A DNA stretch of 64,000 nucleotides from DATAEE01 sp036258175 (GTDB taxonomy: Bacteria; Acidobacteriota; Vicinamibacteria; Vicinamibacterales; 2-12-FULL-66-21), in contig DATAEE010000002.1 of NCBI GenBank assembly GCA_036258175.1, positions 1 through 64,000 of the forward strand, given 5' to 3'. Positions within the stretch are counted from its first letter, which is position 1; each line of letters begins with the position of its first letter. A model generated the notes under the pieces. It was given only the letters and a program-made list of their open reading frames with translations, made no database searches and was not told where the DNA came from. The translations under genes were made by a program, and so were the position numbers. Below, in pieces: positions 25,500 to 36,193 of this stretch.

Positions 25500-27287
25500 A
25501 TGACTCGACGCCGCCCGCCCGTCGCCGTGCTGCTTCTGCTCGTCCTTGTCGTTCTGTCACCGTTCACCTCGCAGCCTTCAGGCCAAACGTCCACGTGGCG
25601 GCCCGCCATCCTTGCGGATCGCGGAATGGTCGCGTCCGGACATCCGCTCGCCTCTGAGGCGGGACTGCGAATCCTGAGGTCAGGCGGAAACGCCGTCGAT
25701 GCGGCGATCGCCGCGTGGGCGGTTCAGGGTGTCACCGAGCCGGAGATGACCGGCCTGGGCGGCGACATGTTCGCGCTCATCTACATCGCGAAAACCGGGG
25801 AAGTGAAGTTCATCAACGGCACAGGACCGGCCGCGACCGCCGCGACGGTCGAGTTCTACAAATCAAAAGGCGGCCTGCCATCCGACGGTGCGTTGTCCGT
25901 GATCGTGCCTGGCGCGGTCGGTGGAGCGGAGCTCGCGGTTCAGAAGTATGGAACGAAGCCGCTCGCCGAGCTCTTCACGCCCGCCGTGGAACTCGCGGAC
26001 AGCGGTTTTCCGGTGACCGAGTCGCTCGCCGGCGCGCTGCGCAGCAACAAGGAGAAACTCGGAAGAGTCCCGGCGTCCAAGAAGATCTGGTTCAAGGGTG
26101 ACGAGCCGCTGGCGATGGGCGACCGCGTGGTCCAGAAAGATCTCGCGGCGACGTTGCGAACCATCGGCGCCAAAGGAAGCGCCGAGTTCTACCGTGGTGC
26201 CACCGGAGCGAAGATCGTCAGCCACGTCAAGGGCGCGGGCGGGATCATCGAGACGTCTGACCTGGCCGGTTACAGCGCGCACGAAGACGCGCCGATTCAC
26301 ATCAATTACAAGGGCGTCGAGGTCTACGAGTGCCCGCCGAACTCCCAGGGCTTCGTGATGCTTCAGGCGCTCAACATCCTCGAAGGGTTGAACGTCCGCT
26401 ACCTCCGGTACAACAGCGCACCGTACCTGCACGCGGTGGCCGAGTCGCTGAAGCTCGCGTTCGCGGACCGCAACCGCTACGTCGGTGATCCGCGGTTCGT
26501 GCCGGGGATCCCGATGCGCGAGCTGCTCTCGAAGGAGTACGCTGCTCAGCGGCGCGCTTTGATCAACCCGGATCGCGCGATTGAAGGTGAAGCGCCCGCC
26601 GGGACGCTGCGCTCATCCAGCAGCTCCGCCTCCGCGGCCGGACTGCGCTATTCGACGCCACGCCCGGCTCCGGTCGTGGACGCGGGCGCGCCGGCGTCGC
26701 CGGACGGCCATACGACGTATCTGGCGGTCGTCGACAAAGATCGCAACATGGTGTCGATCACATCGAGCCTCTTGAGTCTCTTTGGCAGCGGGCATGTCGC
26801 CGAGGGGACCGGCATCATGCTGAACAACCGCATGGCGTATTTCTCGCTCGATGCGGACGATGTCAATCGCCTCGAGCCGCGCAAGCGGGTGCGGCACACC
26901 ATCAACCCGGCGCTGGCGCTCAAAGAGGGCAAGCCCTACCTGGTCTTCGGAACGCCTGGCGCCGACACGCAGCCGCAGGCGCAGCTCCAGTTCTTCCTGA
27001 ATGTCGTCGAGTTCGGCATGAACGTGCAGCAGGCGTTGGAGCAGCCGGCGGTCATCAGCAGCAGTTTTCGCGGTTCCTACTACCCGCACAGCGTCGAGGG
27101 GAAGCTGCAGGTCCCGGCGAGCCTTCCGAAGCACGTGCTCGACGAGCTGGCGGCGCTCGGGCACGACCTGGACGTGCGGAATGTTCGGGGCGTTGGGTCC
27201 GTGAAGGCCATCATCGTGCATCCGCGGACCGGCGTTCTGATGGGCGGCGTCAGCCCGACGCGGGACTCCTACGTCATGGGTTGGTGA
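25500..27287 (+). CDS. ggt: Periplasmic gamma-glutamyltransferase
   Basis: The 595-aa protein has a signal peptide (PPVAVLLLLVLVVLSPFTS) and the Ntn-hydrolase GGT fold. The N-terminal part has MVASGHPLASEAGLRILRSGGNAVDAAIA and GLGGDMF. The autoprocessing nucleophile lies in HTTYLAVVDKD (first Thr about residue 405), preceded by a Ser/Ala/Pro-rich linker that is long and low in complexity. The enzyme splits glutathione and other gamma-glutamyl compounds. AGGAG lies 5 nt before the ATG. It follows the deacetylase by 8 bp and overlaps the converging response-regulator gene by 14 bp. Confidence 0.92.
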   Translation: MTRRRPPVAVLLLLVLVVLSPFTSQPSGQTSTWRPAILADRGMVASGHPLASEAGLRILRSGGNAVDAAIAAWAVQGVTEPEMTGLGGDMFALIYIAKTGEVKFINGTGPAATAATVEFYKSKGGLPSDGALSVIVPGAVGGAELAVQKYGTKPLAELFTPAVELADSGFPVTESLAGALRSNKEKLGRVPASKKIWFKGDEPLAMGDRVVQKDLAATLRTIGAKGSAEFYRGATGAKIVSHVKGAGGIIETSDLAGYSAHEDAPIHINYKGVEVYECPPNSQGFVMLQALNILEGLNVRYLRYNSAPYLHAVAESLKLAFADRNRYVGDPRFVPGIPMRELLSKEYAAQRRALINPDRAIEGEAPAGTLRSSSSSASAAGLRYSTPRPAPVVDAGAPASPDGHTTYLAVVDKDRNMVSITSSLLSLFGSGHVAEGTGIMLNNRMAYFSLDADDVNRLEPRKRVRHTINPALALKEGKPYLVFGTPGADTQPQAQLQFFLNVVEFGMNVQQALEQPAVISSSFRGSYYPHSVEGKLQVPASLPKHVLDELAALGHDLDVRNVRGVGSVKAIIVHPRTGVLMGGVSPTRDSYVMGW

Positions 27288-27648
27288 GCACGCGCTCCAG
27301 TTCTGCGGTCAGATGGTCGGGGCAGCAGGGCTTCATCAGGAGCGCGGCGAGGCCGACGGCGGTGCCGCGCTCGCCGACGTCCGCCGACCAGTGGCCGGTC
27401 AGTCCGATGATGGGGATATCGCGGGTCCGCGGGTCCGCCTTGAGGGCGACAGCCGCGTTGAATCCGTCCAGCTCAGGCAGGGCAATGTCCGTCAACACGG
27501 CATCCGGCAGGCGCTCCCGGACCCGGTCCAGCAGCTCGACGCCGGTGCAGGCTTCGATGACGTCGTACCCCTTGGACGCGAGCAGCTCCGCATAGCCGGC
27601 CCGCGCCCCGCGGTCATCTTCGGCGAGAACGATCACTCGCAGACTCAC
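27274..27648 (-). CDS. Single-domain response regulator
   Basis: The 124-aa receiver domain stands alone. Acidic pocket residues are E10, D11 and D12, the phospho-acceptor is D54 (VLTDIALPELDG), the switch Thr is T84 (GLTGHW) and the conserved lysine is K106 (LMKPC). There is no output domain, so it probably works by protein contact or as a phosphate relay. No histidine kinase is nearby; the closest signalling gene is the GAF-Ser/Thr kinase immediately upstream on the same strand, so cross-regulation is possible but not shown. Its end overlaps ggt. Confidence 0.88.
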   Translation of the reverse strand: MSLRVIVLAEDDRGARAGYAELLASKGYDVIEACTGVELLDRVRERLPDAVLTDIALPELDGFNAAVALKADPRTRDIPIIGLTGHWSADVGERGTAVGLAALLMKPCCPDHLTAELERVLTNP

Positions 27649-27734
27649 ATCAGTACTTCCTGCGTCCGTTTCAGAATACGGCTTGCGATCCGGATATCGA
27701 CCGGTAATCGTGCAGGCTACAGACCCCAGTGGGG

Positions 27735-30722
27735 CTATGGCGCGCCGACCGCGACCGCGGTCTGGACGAGGGATGCGAAGGCCGAAGGTGAAGGCGGCCG
27801 CACGGAGGCATCCATGGCGAGGGCCGTCCGCACGACCTGTTCGAGCGCCGGGGGAATGACCGACTTGAGCGGCGGGACGCCACGCGCCTGGCGCAGGGCA
27901 ATGTCCGCAAGCGGACCACGGCCGAAAGGCAGCTCGCCGCTCAGCATCTCGAAGGCCATGACGCCGAGGCTGAAGACGTCGCTGCGCGCGTCGAGCGGCT
28001 CGCCGCGGAGCTGTTCGGGCGCCATGTAGGCCGGTGTGCCGACGATCGTGCCGTCAACGGTCATCGTCGCGCCAGGCGCCCCGTCGTCGAGCCGGCGATC
28101 CTCGCCGACGAGCTTTGCGACGCCGAAATCGAGCACTTTGACCTCTGTCTCGCCCGCGGTCAGAAAGATGTTCTCCGGTTTCAGGTCGCGATGAAGGATC
28201 CCTTCGCGATGCGCGGCATCAATCGCCGCGCAGATCTGTGAAAGGACGCGGGCCGCGCGCGCGGGCGGGAAGGGCCCGTCGCGCGTCAGGATTCTGCGAA
28301 GGTCGTCGCCGCGTACGAGTTCCATGACCAGGTAGGCCGCGCCGTCGGGGAACGTCCCGTAGTCGAAGATCGACACGATCGACGGATGTTGCAGTCTCGC
28401 GACGAGCTGCGCCTCACGGCGGAATCTCCGGCGCGCGTCAGGATCATTCAGCAGTTCAGCGCGCACGACCTTGATCGCCACGTCGCGGTCCAGCCGCATG
28501 TCGCGCGCCCGGTACACGGAGCCCATGCCGCCGCGGCCGATCCGTTGATCCAGGCGGAACTTGCGGTCGATCACGCGATCGACGCCAGCCATGCGAACCA
28601 GCGTTGTCCCGTCAGCCGGGCACAGCTCCGGCCCGTCAGGGTCCTCGCACCGCCCGCACTGCGGGCACTCGCGCATCCCGACAGGCTTCTCAATGATTTT
28701 CGTCGTCGGATCACCGGAGGCCGCACCCGGTACGGCCATCAGCCGCCGCAGCCGGGCGACGTCGAGCGCGAGGCCGACCTGCGACGCGATGCTCGTGATG
28801 AGTTCGCGATCCTCAGACGTGTAAGGCTCCTCCGATCGCCGGCCGCCAAGCGCGATCACGGCGACCAGGCTGCGGTCCTCGCTCAGGATCGGCACGAGCA
28901 GGGCGACGCCGGCCTTTTGCAGCCAGGCCTGCTCACCGGGCGGCAGCCGCTTGACGCCCGCCCGGGGATCCTCGAAGAAGACTTCCAGCGGCTCGGGCGA
29001 CCATCGCAGCATCGAGACGAGCCCTCCTTCGAGCGGCAGAGGATCGATCGTGCCGCGGGAGCTGGCGATCGGCGTCAGCCGTCCTTCCTCGATCCCAGAC
29101 GCGAGAATGGCGACCGTCCGAGGGTGCAGGGCCTCGTCGATCTGGTTCACGACGAGCGTCGACAGCTCGCTGGGATCGGTTTCGAAGCGGACGCGGCTCG
29201 CAAGCGACAATAGGATCTTGCGCGCGTCGTACTCTTCGCGGAAGAACCGTTCGTCCAGCCACGCCTGCGCGCGGTCGCGATACTTCCACGCGGCGAGACA
29301 GAAGCCGATGAGCGTCAGGTAGAAGATCGGCGCGCCGCGGATGATTTCCGAGAGCGTACGGTTACGCGCCTGAATCAGGGAAAGGGTGAGCGCGGTGAAC
29401 GGGATCGCGACGGCGACGCCGAGGGTCTTGCGCGCGAAGGCGTACTGCAGGCTGCGGCGCAGGACGATCCGCGGGCCGAGCACCTGATGGACCGCCACCG
29501 CGTACGTCGCGCCGAACGCGGGCAGCAGGATGAGCGCCTGGAGAAACGCCACGAGCCACCAGGGCAGCTCTGGCGCAGGCCGCTTTGTGAGGAGCCCGAT
29601 GATTGGGATTCCGTCCTTGATGACGTAGGCCAGGATGCCCGGGACGAGGGTGTAAACGGCCAGCCTGACGCGCCGCTGCGCCGCAGGACTCAACGTCCGG
29701 TATCGATGGACGCCTTCGCCGACGGCGAGGAGGTTGATGCCGAGCGCGACTGCAAACAGCGCAACGTACAGCTCGCCGTTTGCCGCGTCGCGGACCGCCC
29801 AGGGCAGCGCGGCATCGACGCCCGCGAGGTAGAGCGCCGTCATCACGCCGAGGCCGAGCATCGGCGCGGCCGCCGCGAACGGCACCAGGTGCAGCCATCG
29901 ATAGCGCTCGAGGATGGGCGACTTGGACGGGAAATGCAGGATCGCAAGCGCGATCGACGGAAACGCGAGCGGCGCGGCGATCCACGCGAACACGGTCAAC
30001 GGGCCGGCAAAGGCGGACGGGAGGTTCCTCTCGACTCCCATCAGCGGTCCACCGCTGCCAACGGCGCTGAGCGTCAACGCCAGGACGCAGAAGGCCGCGG
30101 TCAGGTCCGTCGTGCGGAGCGCGAACAGGATGCCCGAGGCGCAGATGAAGACCAGGATCTGCACCGTCATGGCGAGATGACGGCGCGCCCACTCGCCTGG
30201 AATTTTCCCGCCGCTCCGCCAGAACGGACGGCGTTCCACCGTCAATTCGGCCTGCGTCCCGTCAGCGCGCTGAACGCGAAGTCGAAGGTCCCCTTGAAGC
30301 CCGAGCCGGTACGCGTCGCGCCAGGTCGCAAGCTGTTCCGGCGCCCCCGCCATCATCATCCCGGACAAGTCGACGGCCGCGCCGGTACTGACGTTGCGCA
30401 ACGCCAGGATCTCGTCCCCCTGGCGTAGACCGGCCTCCGCGGCAGGGCTGCCTGGAAGGACGTCACGGACGATCGTGCCGCCGACCGGATGATCGTCGAC
30501 TGCCGGCGGCCGCGCGAGGAGCTGCGCGCGCTCGTCCGACCCGCCGGCGAAGCGCGAATCGCCGGCGAGGCGCGCGCCGTGGCCGGCGGGCCAGAGGTAC
30601 GGCCGGACGAGCGCCAGCTGCAGGACCAGATAGACGAGGCTCAGGGCGTTGACGAGCGCGACGGCTCGGGTGGTCAGCGGCACTCGCGCGATCGCGACCC
30701 GTTCCGGAGCGCCTACGTCCAT
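27735..30722 (-). CDS. Polytopic PDZ-GAF-zinc ribbon-Ser/Thr kinase
   Basis: The 995-aa protein has an unusual domain order. It has an N-terminal TM helix (about 22-40), a PDZ domain outside (about 75-165), around eight TM helices (about 185-480), a GAF domain (about 505-660), a four-cysteine zinc-ribbon-like stretch (CPQCG at 686-690, ending near CPADG 701), and a C-terminal PknB-type kinase (about 722-985). The kinase looks active: K751, HRD 844-846, DFG 865-867. The membrane-to-GAF link (DERFFREEYDARKILLSL) resembles that of acidobacterial sensor kinases. The protein would read an envelope signal through PDZ/TM and a ligand through GAF. The start lies 9 nt from a TAGAAT -10. Confidence 0.9.
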   Translation of the reverse strand: MDVGAPERVAIARVPLTTRAVALVNALSLVYLVLQLALVRPYLWPAGHGARLAGDSRFAGGSDERAQLLARPPAVDDHPVGGTIVRDVLPGSPAAEAGLRQGDEILALRNVSTGAAVDLSGMMMAGAPEQLATWRDAYRLGLQGDLRLRVQRADGTQAELTVERRPFWRSGGKIPGEWARRHLAMTVQILVFICASGILFALRTTDLTAAFCVLALTLSAVGSGGPLMGVERNLPSAFAGPLTVFAWIAAPLAFPSIALAILHFPSKSPILERYRWLHLVPFAAAAPMLGLGVMTALYLAGVDAALPWAVRDAANGELYVALFAVALGINLLAVGEGVHRYRTLSPAAQRRVRLAVYTLVPGILAYVIKDGIPIIGLLTKRPAPELPWWLVAFLQALILLPAFGATYAVAVHQVLGPRIVLRRSLQYAFARKTLGVAVAIPFTALTLSLIQARNRTLSEIIRGAPIFYLTLIGFCLAAWKYRDRAQAWLDERFFREEYDARKILLSLASRVRFETDPSELSTLVVNQIDEALHPRTVAILASGIEEGRLTPIASSRGTIDPLPLEGGLVSMLRWSPEPLEVFFEDPRAGVKRLPPGEQAWLQKAGVALLVPILSEDRSLVAVIALGGRRSEEPYTSEDRELITSIASQVGLALDVARLRRLMAVPGAASGDPTTKIIEKPVGMRECPQCGRCEDPDGPELCPADGTTLVRMAGVDRVIDRKFRLDQRIGRGGMGSVYRARDMRLDRDVAIKVVRAELLNDPDARRRFRREAQLVARLQHPSIVSIFDYGTFPDGAAYLVMELVRGDDLRRILTRDGPFPPARAARVLSQICAAIDAAHREGILHRDLKPENIFLTAGETEVKVLDFGVAKLVGEDRRLDDGAPGATMTVDGTIVGTPAYMAPEQLRGEPLDARSDVFSLGVMAFEMLSGELPFGRGPLADIALRQARGVPPLKSVIPPALEQVVRTALAMDASVRPPSPSAFASLVQTAVAVGAP

Positions 30723-30730
30723 TTGGGGCT

Positions 30731-30737
30731 TATTCTA
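30731..30737. promoter_or_regulatory. Symmetric bidirectional -10 element (TATTCTA) inside a perfect palindrome
   Basis: GGCTTA-TTC-TAAGCC spans 30727-30741. The plus strand reads TATTCT and the minus strand reads TAGAAT, 9 nt before the ATG at 30722. It lies between genes diverging from 30722 (-) and 30779 (+). Confidence 0.45.
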
Positions 30738-30800
30738 AGCCGCAGATTCAAGCCGCAGATTCACGCGGATAGACGCAGATGGACACAGGTCAGATGGACG
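30737..30800. repeat. Direct repeats at the start of the thioesterase gene
   Basis: AAGCCGCAGATTC occurs twice in tandem (30737-30749 and 30750-30762). Shorter units of the ACGCAGATGG type follow and continue across the ATG at 30779 into the first codons (MDTGQMDADQTD). The same word in other forms recurs at 31.3 kb and 50.7 kb. Confidence 0.7.
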
Positions 30801-31288
30801 CAGATCAGACTGACTGGACTCCGGTCGAGCCATATCCCGGTGCAGGTACGCGACACAACTTCGTTTGCGGGGGCGGCGACGATGACCGGCTTCGGCTGGC
30901 GTACTTCAGGCGCGGGCGGGACGGTGCGCTCGTCGCACGCGTCTATTTCGGTCCGGGCAGCGAAGGGCCGCCGGGCACCGCGCACGGCGGCGCGGTCGCG
31001 GCCGCATTGGACGACGTGATGGGCGCCGGCGTCTGGCTGGCGGGTTATCCGGCCGTCGCGGCACGGATCGTCGTCGACTTTCGTGAAATGGTGCCGCTCG
31101 GCCTCGAGGCCGTGATCGAGACGCGCCTCGAAGGTACGGAAGGACGGAAAGTGACCATCCGCGCGTGGCTCACCGACGGCGACCGCGTGTTCGCGGAGTC
31201 AGAGGGACTGTTCGTGATCCTTGACCCGGAACAACTGGCTCAGATGTCGTCCCGAGCGCAGCCACGGATTTCCGCAGATGAAGGCTAA
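30779..31288 (+). CDS. PaaI-type hotdog-fold thioesterase
   Basis: The 169-aa protein has the PaaI/YigI-like hotdog core: PGTAHGGAVAAALDDVMG with the catalytic-loop HGG and acidic residue, then ARIVVDFREMVPLG and VTIRAWLTDGDRVFAESEGLFV. It hydrolyses acyl-CoA thioesters in related enzymes; the acyl group here is unknown. The first 12 or so residues and the last few (RISADEG) are encoded by repeat DNA, so an ATG at 30794 or a later start is possible. It diverges from the GAF kinase. Confidence 0.82.
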   Translation: MDTGQMDADQTDWTPVEPYPGAGTRHNFVCGGGDDDRLRLAYFRRGRDGALVARVYFGPGSEGPPGTAHGGAVAAALDDVMGAGVWLAGYPAVAARIVVDFREMVPLGLEAVIETRLEGTEGRKVTIRAWLTDGDRVFAESEGLFVILDPEQLAQMSSRAQPRISADEG

Positions 31289-31450
31289 CCACGGATTCCG
31301 CGGGGGGCGCTTGGGATCGCGAGCGCGGCGACCGCAATCGCTGAGACGATTGCCGCAAAGACCCGTGCCGGATTCATAAGAAGTAAGGATCCGAGTAATC
31401 CGCGTAATCCGTGGCTAGTCGCGATCTGTGGAATCCGTGGCTCGTGATCC
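31255..31450. repeat. Repeat-rich gap (ATCCGTGG / GTAATCC words)
   Basis: The 177-bp gap between the thioesterase and ftsH (31289-31465), plus the last codons of the thioesterase, is made of degenerate words such as CCACGGATT, GTAATCC, GTGGCTA and GTGATCC. The densest part is 31384-31450. I see no gene in it. Related words flank other genes in this window. Confidence 0.65.
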
Positions 31451-31465
31451 CCGAAATTCGCGGCT

Positions 31466-33253
<1,788 letters not shown>

Positions 33254-33407
33254 ACCTCGTGCGAGCCGCCAGGGAGCGAGGTGCGGCCCGGCAATCCTTC
33301 CGGATTGAATGAAACCACCCCGCCGGGGATGTGGAGTGTGCCGATGATTGTACTCGACCTGCGCGCGGGAGTAAACGCAGAATGATTCGCTCCGTGGTGA
33401 AGACCCT

Positions 33408-34172
33408 CTGACCGCCTGGCTCGTCCATATCTATACGGCACTCGGCGCGGTCGCCGCGTTGCTGGCGACGCAGGCGGTTTTCGCCCGCGATGTCCGCACC
33501 GCGTTCCTCTGGCTCGCCGCCGCCACCTTCATCGATTCGACCGACGGCTGGTTCGCGCGGCTCGCGCGCGTCCGCGAGCGGACGCCGGCGTTCGATGGCG
33601 CCAGGCTCGACGACATCGTCGACTACCTGACGTTCGTCTTTGTGCCGGTCCTGGTGATAGTCGAGATGGACCTCGTTCCGCGCGCTTTGGAGGTTCCGAT
33701 CGCGGCGGCGGTGCTTCTCGCCAGCGCCTATGGCTTCGCAAACAGCGACGCGAAGACGGATGACTACTTTTTCACGGGATTTCCGTCTTATTGGAATATC
33801 GTGGCTTTCTACCTCGTTGCGCTCGCCACCAGTCCGGCCGCGAACGCCATAGTCCTGCTGGCGCTCGTCGCGCTCGTCTTCGTGCGGACCGGCTATGTCT
33901 ATCCCTCGCGCACTCCGGTGCTTAGAGGCCTGACCGTGGCGCTGGGGAGCATCTGGGCGGTCCTGGTGCTGGCCGCCACGTGGCAGCTGCCGGCGCCTTC
34001 GCGGCCGCTGGTGCTGGTTTCGCTTTTCTTTCCTATCTATTACTTCCTGCTCTCGTTCTACCTGCAGTCGGGCAGGGTGGCAGTACGAGGGACGAGGTCG
34101 GAGGCACCGCCCGAGGGACGAGGAACGAGGCACCGCCCGAGTCCCGAGGCCCGAGGTCCGAGGCACGGATGA
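33408..34172 (+). CDS. pcs: Phosphatidylcholine synthase-like CDP-alcohol phosphatidyltransferase
   Basis: The 254-aa polytopic protein has the CDP-alcohol transferase motif in its Pcs form (IDSTDGWFARLARV, then FDGARLDDIVDYL). It begins with the Pcs-typical AWLVHIYTALGAV. It would join choline to CDP-diacylglycerol in the inner membrane. The start is uncertain: no ATG or GTG is in frame. I use CTG 33408 because a TTG at 33459 would cut TM1. A 9-codon ORF with a GGGAG site (ATG 33382, MIRSVVKTL) ends over this CTG, which suggests a one-base frameshift or coupled re-initiation. The last 28 residues are encoded by a heptad array, and the TGA overlaps the next ATG. Confidence 0.8.
   Translation: MTAWLVHIYTALGAVAALLATQAVFARDVRTAFLWLAAATFIDSTDGWFARLARVRERTPAFDGARLDDIVDYLTFVFVPVLVIVEMDLVPRALEVPIAAAVLLASAYGFANSDAKTDDYFFTGFPSYWNIVAFYLVALATSPAANAIVLLALVALVFVRTGYVYPSRTPVLRGLTVALGSIWAVLVLAATWQLPAPSRPLVLVSLFFPIYYFLLSFYLQSGRVAVRGTRSEAPPEGRGTRHRPSPEARGPRHG
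34085..34168. repeat. Twelve-unit period-7 array forming the pcs 3' end
   Basis: Twelve consecutive 7-bp units (ACGAGGG, ACGAGGT, CGGAGGC ... GGTCCGA, GGCACGG) keep exact register for 84 bp and end at the base before the PBP1A ATG at 34169. The array is translated as the pcs C-terminal tail (RGTRSEAPPEGRGTRHR and following). The repeat word is unlike those at the other arrays, but the period is the same. Confidence 0.85.
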
Positions 34173-36193
34173 AGCCTTGGGTCCGGCGGACCTGCATCGT
34201 CTTTTATGTCGGCCTCGTCGTCGCGAGCGTCATCGTGGCGGCGTGGACGTTCCGCTACTCGTATCTGATCCACAAGCTCACGAGCGGCGTCGGCGATACG
34301 GTCTTCTACGACGGCGCAGGGCGGCCCTGGTTCAGGATGGACGAGGACCGGCGCGACGTGCCGCTCGCCGCGATCTCACCGCAGCTCCGTCTTGCCGTGC
34401 TCGCTATCGAGGATCACCGGTTCTACCGTCATCCCGGCGTCGATCCAATTGCACTCATGCGCGCGGTCGCGCACAACGTCCGCGAAGGTGACCTGACCGA
34501 GGGCGGCAGCACGATCACGCAGCAGCTCGCGCGGACGCTGTTCCTGTCGAACCGGCGGACGGCGGGGCGAAAAGTTCAGGAAGCTGGGATCGCGATGCTG
34601 CTGGAGCTGCAGCTCTCGAAAGCGCAGATCCTCGAGCTCTACCTCAATCGCGTCTACCTCTCGGCGGGCCGCTACGGCGTCGAGCCGATGTCCAGGAATC
34701 TGTTCGGCAAACCGGCGAAGGACGTCACGCTGCCGGAAGCGGCGCTCATCGCCGGGTTGATCCAGGCGCCGTCGGCGCTCTCACCCTGGTCGAACCTCGA
34801 CGGAGCGATCCGCCGCAGCCACGTCGTCCTCTCCCGCATGCGCGAGCAGGGGATGATCACGGCGGCACAAGAGGAACGTGCGCGGCAGGTGCGCCTGCAG
34901 ATTCGGCCGTTCCCGCGAACCGAGGAATCACGTCACGGCTACGCGAAGGACTTCCTGCGACAGCAGTTCCGCAACCGGTTCGGCGGCGATCATCCTCCGG
35001 AGTGGAAAGCGCATACGACGTTTCTGCCGGAGCTGCAGGAGGCAGCTGAACGCGCTGTCGCAAACGGTTTGAAGCGCGCGATGCGGCCTTCGGCCCGGTC
35101 GGGACGCCTCCAGGCAGCGCTCGTGGCGATGGATCCGAGAACCGGCGACATCCTCGCGATGGTTGGAGGTCGCGACTACCGGGCGTCCACGTTCAACCGC
35201 GCGACGCGCAGCCGCAGGCAGCCGGGATCCGCGTTCAAACCATTTCTGTACGCCGCCGCGCTCGAGCGCGGCTACTCGCCCGTGTCAATCGTGACCGGCC
35301 TTGCCGATGCCGAGCCGGCCTTCGAGTCGGTTCGCGGCCGGCCGGAGGAGTGGCGGCCTCGGAACGCGAACGGCGAGGCGCCGGACGAGCTGACGCTGCG
35401 CGAGGCGTTGATCCAGTCGAACAACCGCGCCGCGGCGGTGTTGCAGCAGCGGTTAGGTTCCCGTCCCGTGCTCAGGCTCGCGTCGAGCGTCGGCCTGAAG
35501 GACCTGCCGGACGTACCGTCGCTCTCACTCGGGTCCGGGGAAGTGACGCCGCTGGAACTGACGACTGCGTTTGCGGCGTTCGCGAACGGCGGCGGGGCGA
35601 TCCATCCGCGCGGCCTCGTTCGTGTCGTCGACGCGGAAGGCACGATCGTGCACGAGACGCAGCCGTACCACGAACGCGTCCTGACCCGCGAGACCGCATT
35701 CCAGATGCTCACGATGCTGCGTGACGTCATCGACCGCGGGACGGGAGCGGGCGCCCGCGCGCTGGGCGTCTACTTCCCGGCGGCCGGCAAGACCGGCACC
35801 ACGAACGAGTATCGCGACGCGTGGTTCGTGGGCTTCTCGTCCGAGATCGTCGCGGGTGTCTGGGTCGGCTTCGATCAACCGGCGACCATCGGCGACGGCG
35901 CGTACGGATCGCGGCTCGCGCTGCCGATCTGGAGCGAGTTCATGCGCCGAGCGGCGCGCGTCCGCCCGCCGCGCGATTTCGAACCGCCCGCCACGCTGCG
36001 CGACGAAGTGCTCTGCCGAATCTCGTACCTGCGTCCCACGGATGATTGTCCGGTCTACGTGGAGTACTTCAAGCGCGACGACGAGGTCCCGCACGACACG
36101 TGCGATCTCCACGACATCTCGTGGGACGACCGCGCGCGAAAGGCGATCGAAGAGCTGTTCAGCCGGATCGGGCGCGTGTTCAAGGGGCGGTAG
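34169..36193 (+). CDS. mrcA: Penicillin-binding protein 1A, bifunctional transglycosylase/transpeptidase
   Basis: The 674-aa protein has one N-terminal membrane helix. Its GT51 transglycosylase domain has IEDHRFYRHPGVD (catalytic Glu about 81) and EGGSTITQQLARTLF. The transpeptidase domain carries all three motifs: S354-A-F-K357, S417-N-N and K541-T-G. It polymerises and cross-links peptidoglycan. The ATG overlaps the pcs TGA (ATGA) and comes directly after a heptad array, so its translation is probably coupled to pcs. The C-terminus has a cysteine-containing tail (CRISYLRPTDDCPVY, DTCDLHD) that may form disulfides outside the cell. It overlaps the converging M61 peptidase by 14 bp. Confidence 0.92.
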   Translation: MKPWVRRTCIVFYVGLVVASVIVAAWTFRYSYLIHKLTSGVGDTVFYDGAGRPWFRMDEDRRDVPLAAISPQLRLAVLAIEDHRFYRHPGVDPIALMRAVAHNVREGDLTEGGSTITQQLARTLFLSNRRTAGRKVQEAGIAMLLELQLSKAQILELYLNRVYLSAGRYGVEPMSRNLFGKPAKDVTLPEAALIAGLIQAPSALSPWSNLDGAIRRSHVVLSRMREQGMITAAQEERARQVRLQIRPFPRTEESRHGYAKDFLRQQFRNRFGGDHPPEWKAHTTFLPELQEAAERAVANGLKRAMRPSARSGRLQAALVAMDPRTGDILAMVGGRDYRASTFNRATRSRRQPGSAFKPFLYAAALERGYSPVSIVTGLADAEPAFESVRGRPEEWRPRNANGEAPDELTLREALIQSNNRAAAVLQQRLGSRPVLRLASSVGLKDLPDVPSLSLGSGEVTPLELTTAFAAFANGGGAIHPRGLVRVVDAEGTIVHETQPYHERVLTRETAFQMLTMLRDVIDRGTGAGARALGVYFPAAGKTGTTNEYRDAWFVGFSSEIVAGVWVGFDQPATIGDGAYGSRLALPIWSEFMRRAARVRPPRDFEPPATLRDEVLCRISYLRPTDDCPVYVEYFKRDDEVPHDTCDLHDISWDDRARKAIEELFSRIGRVFKGR

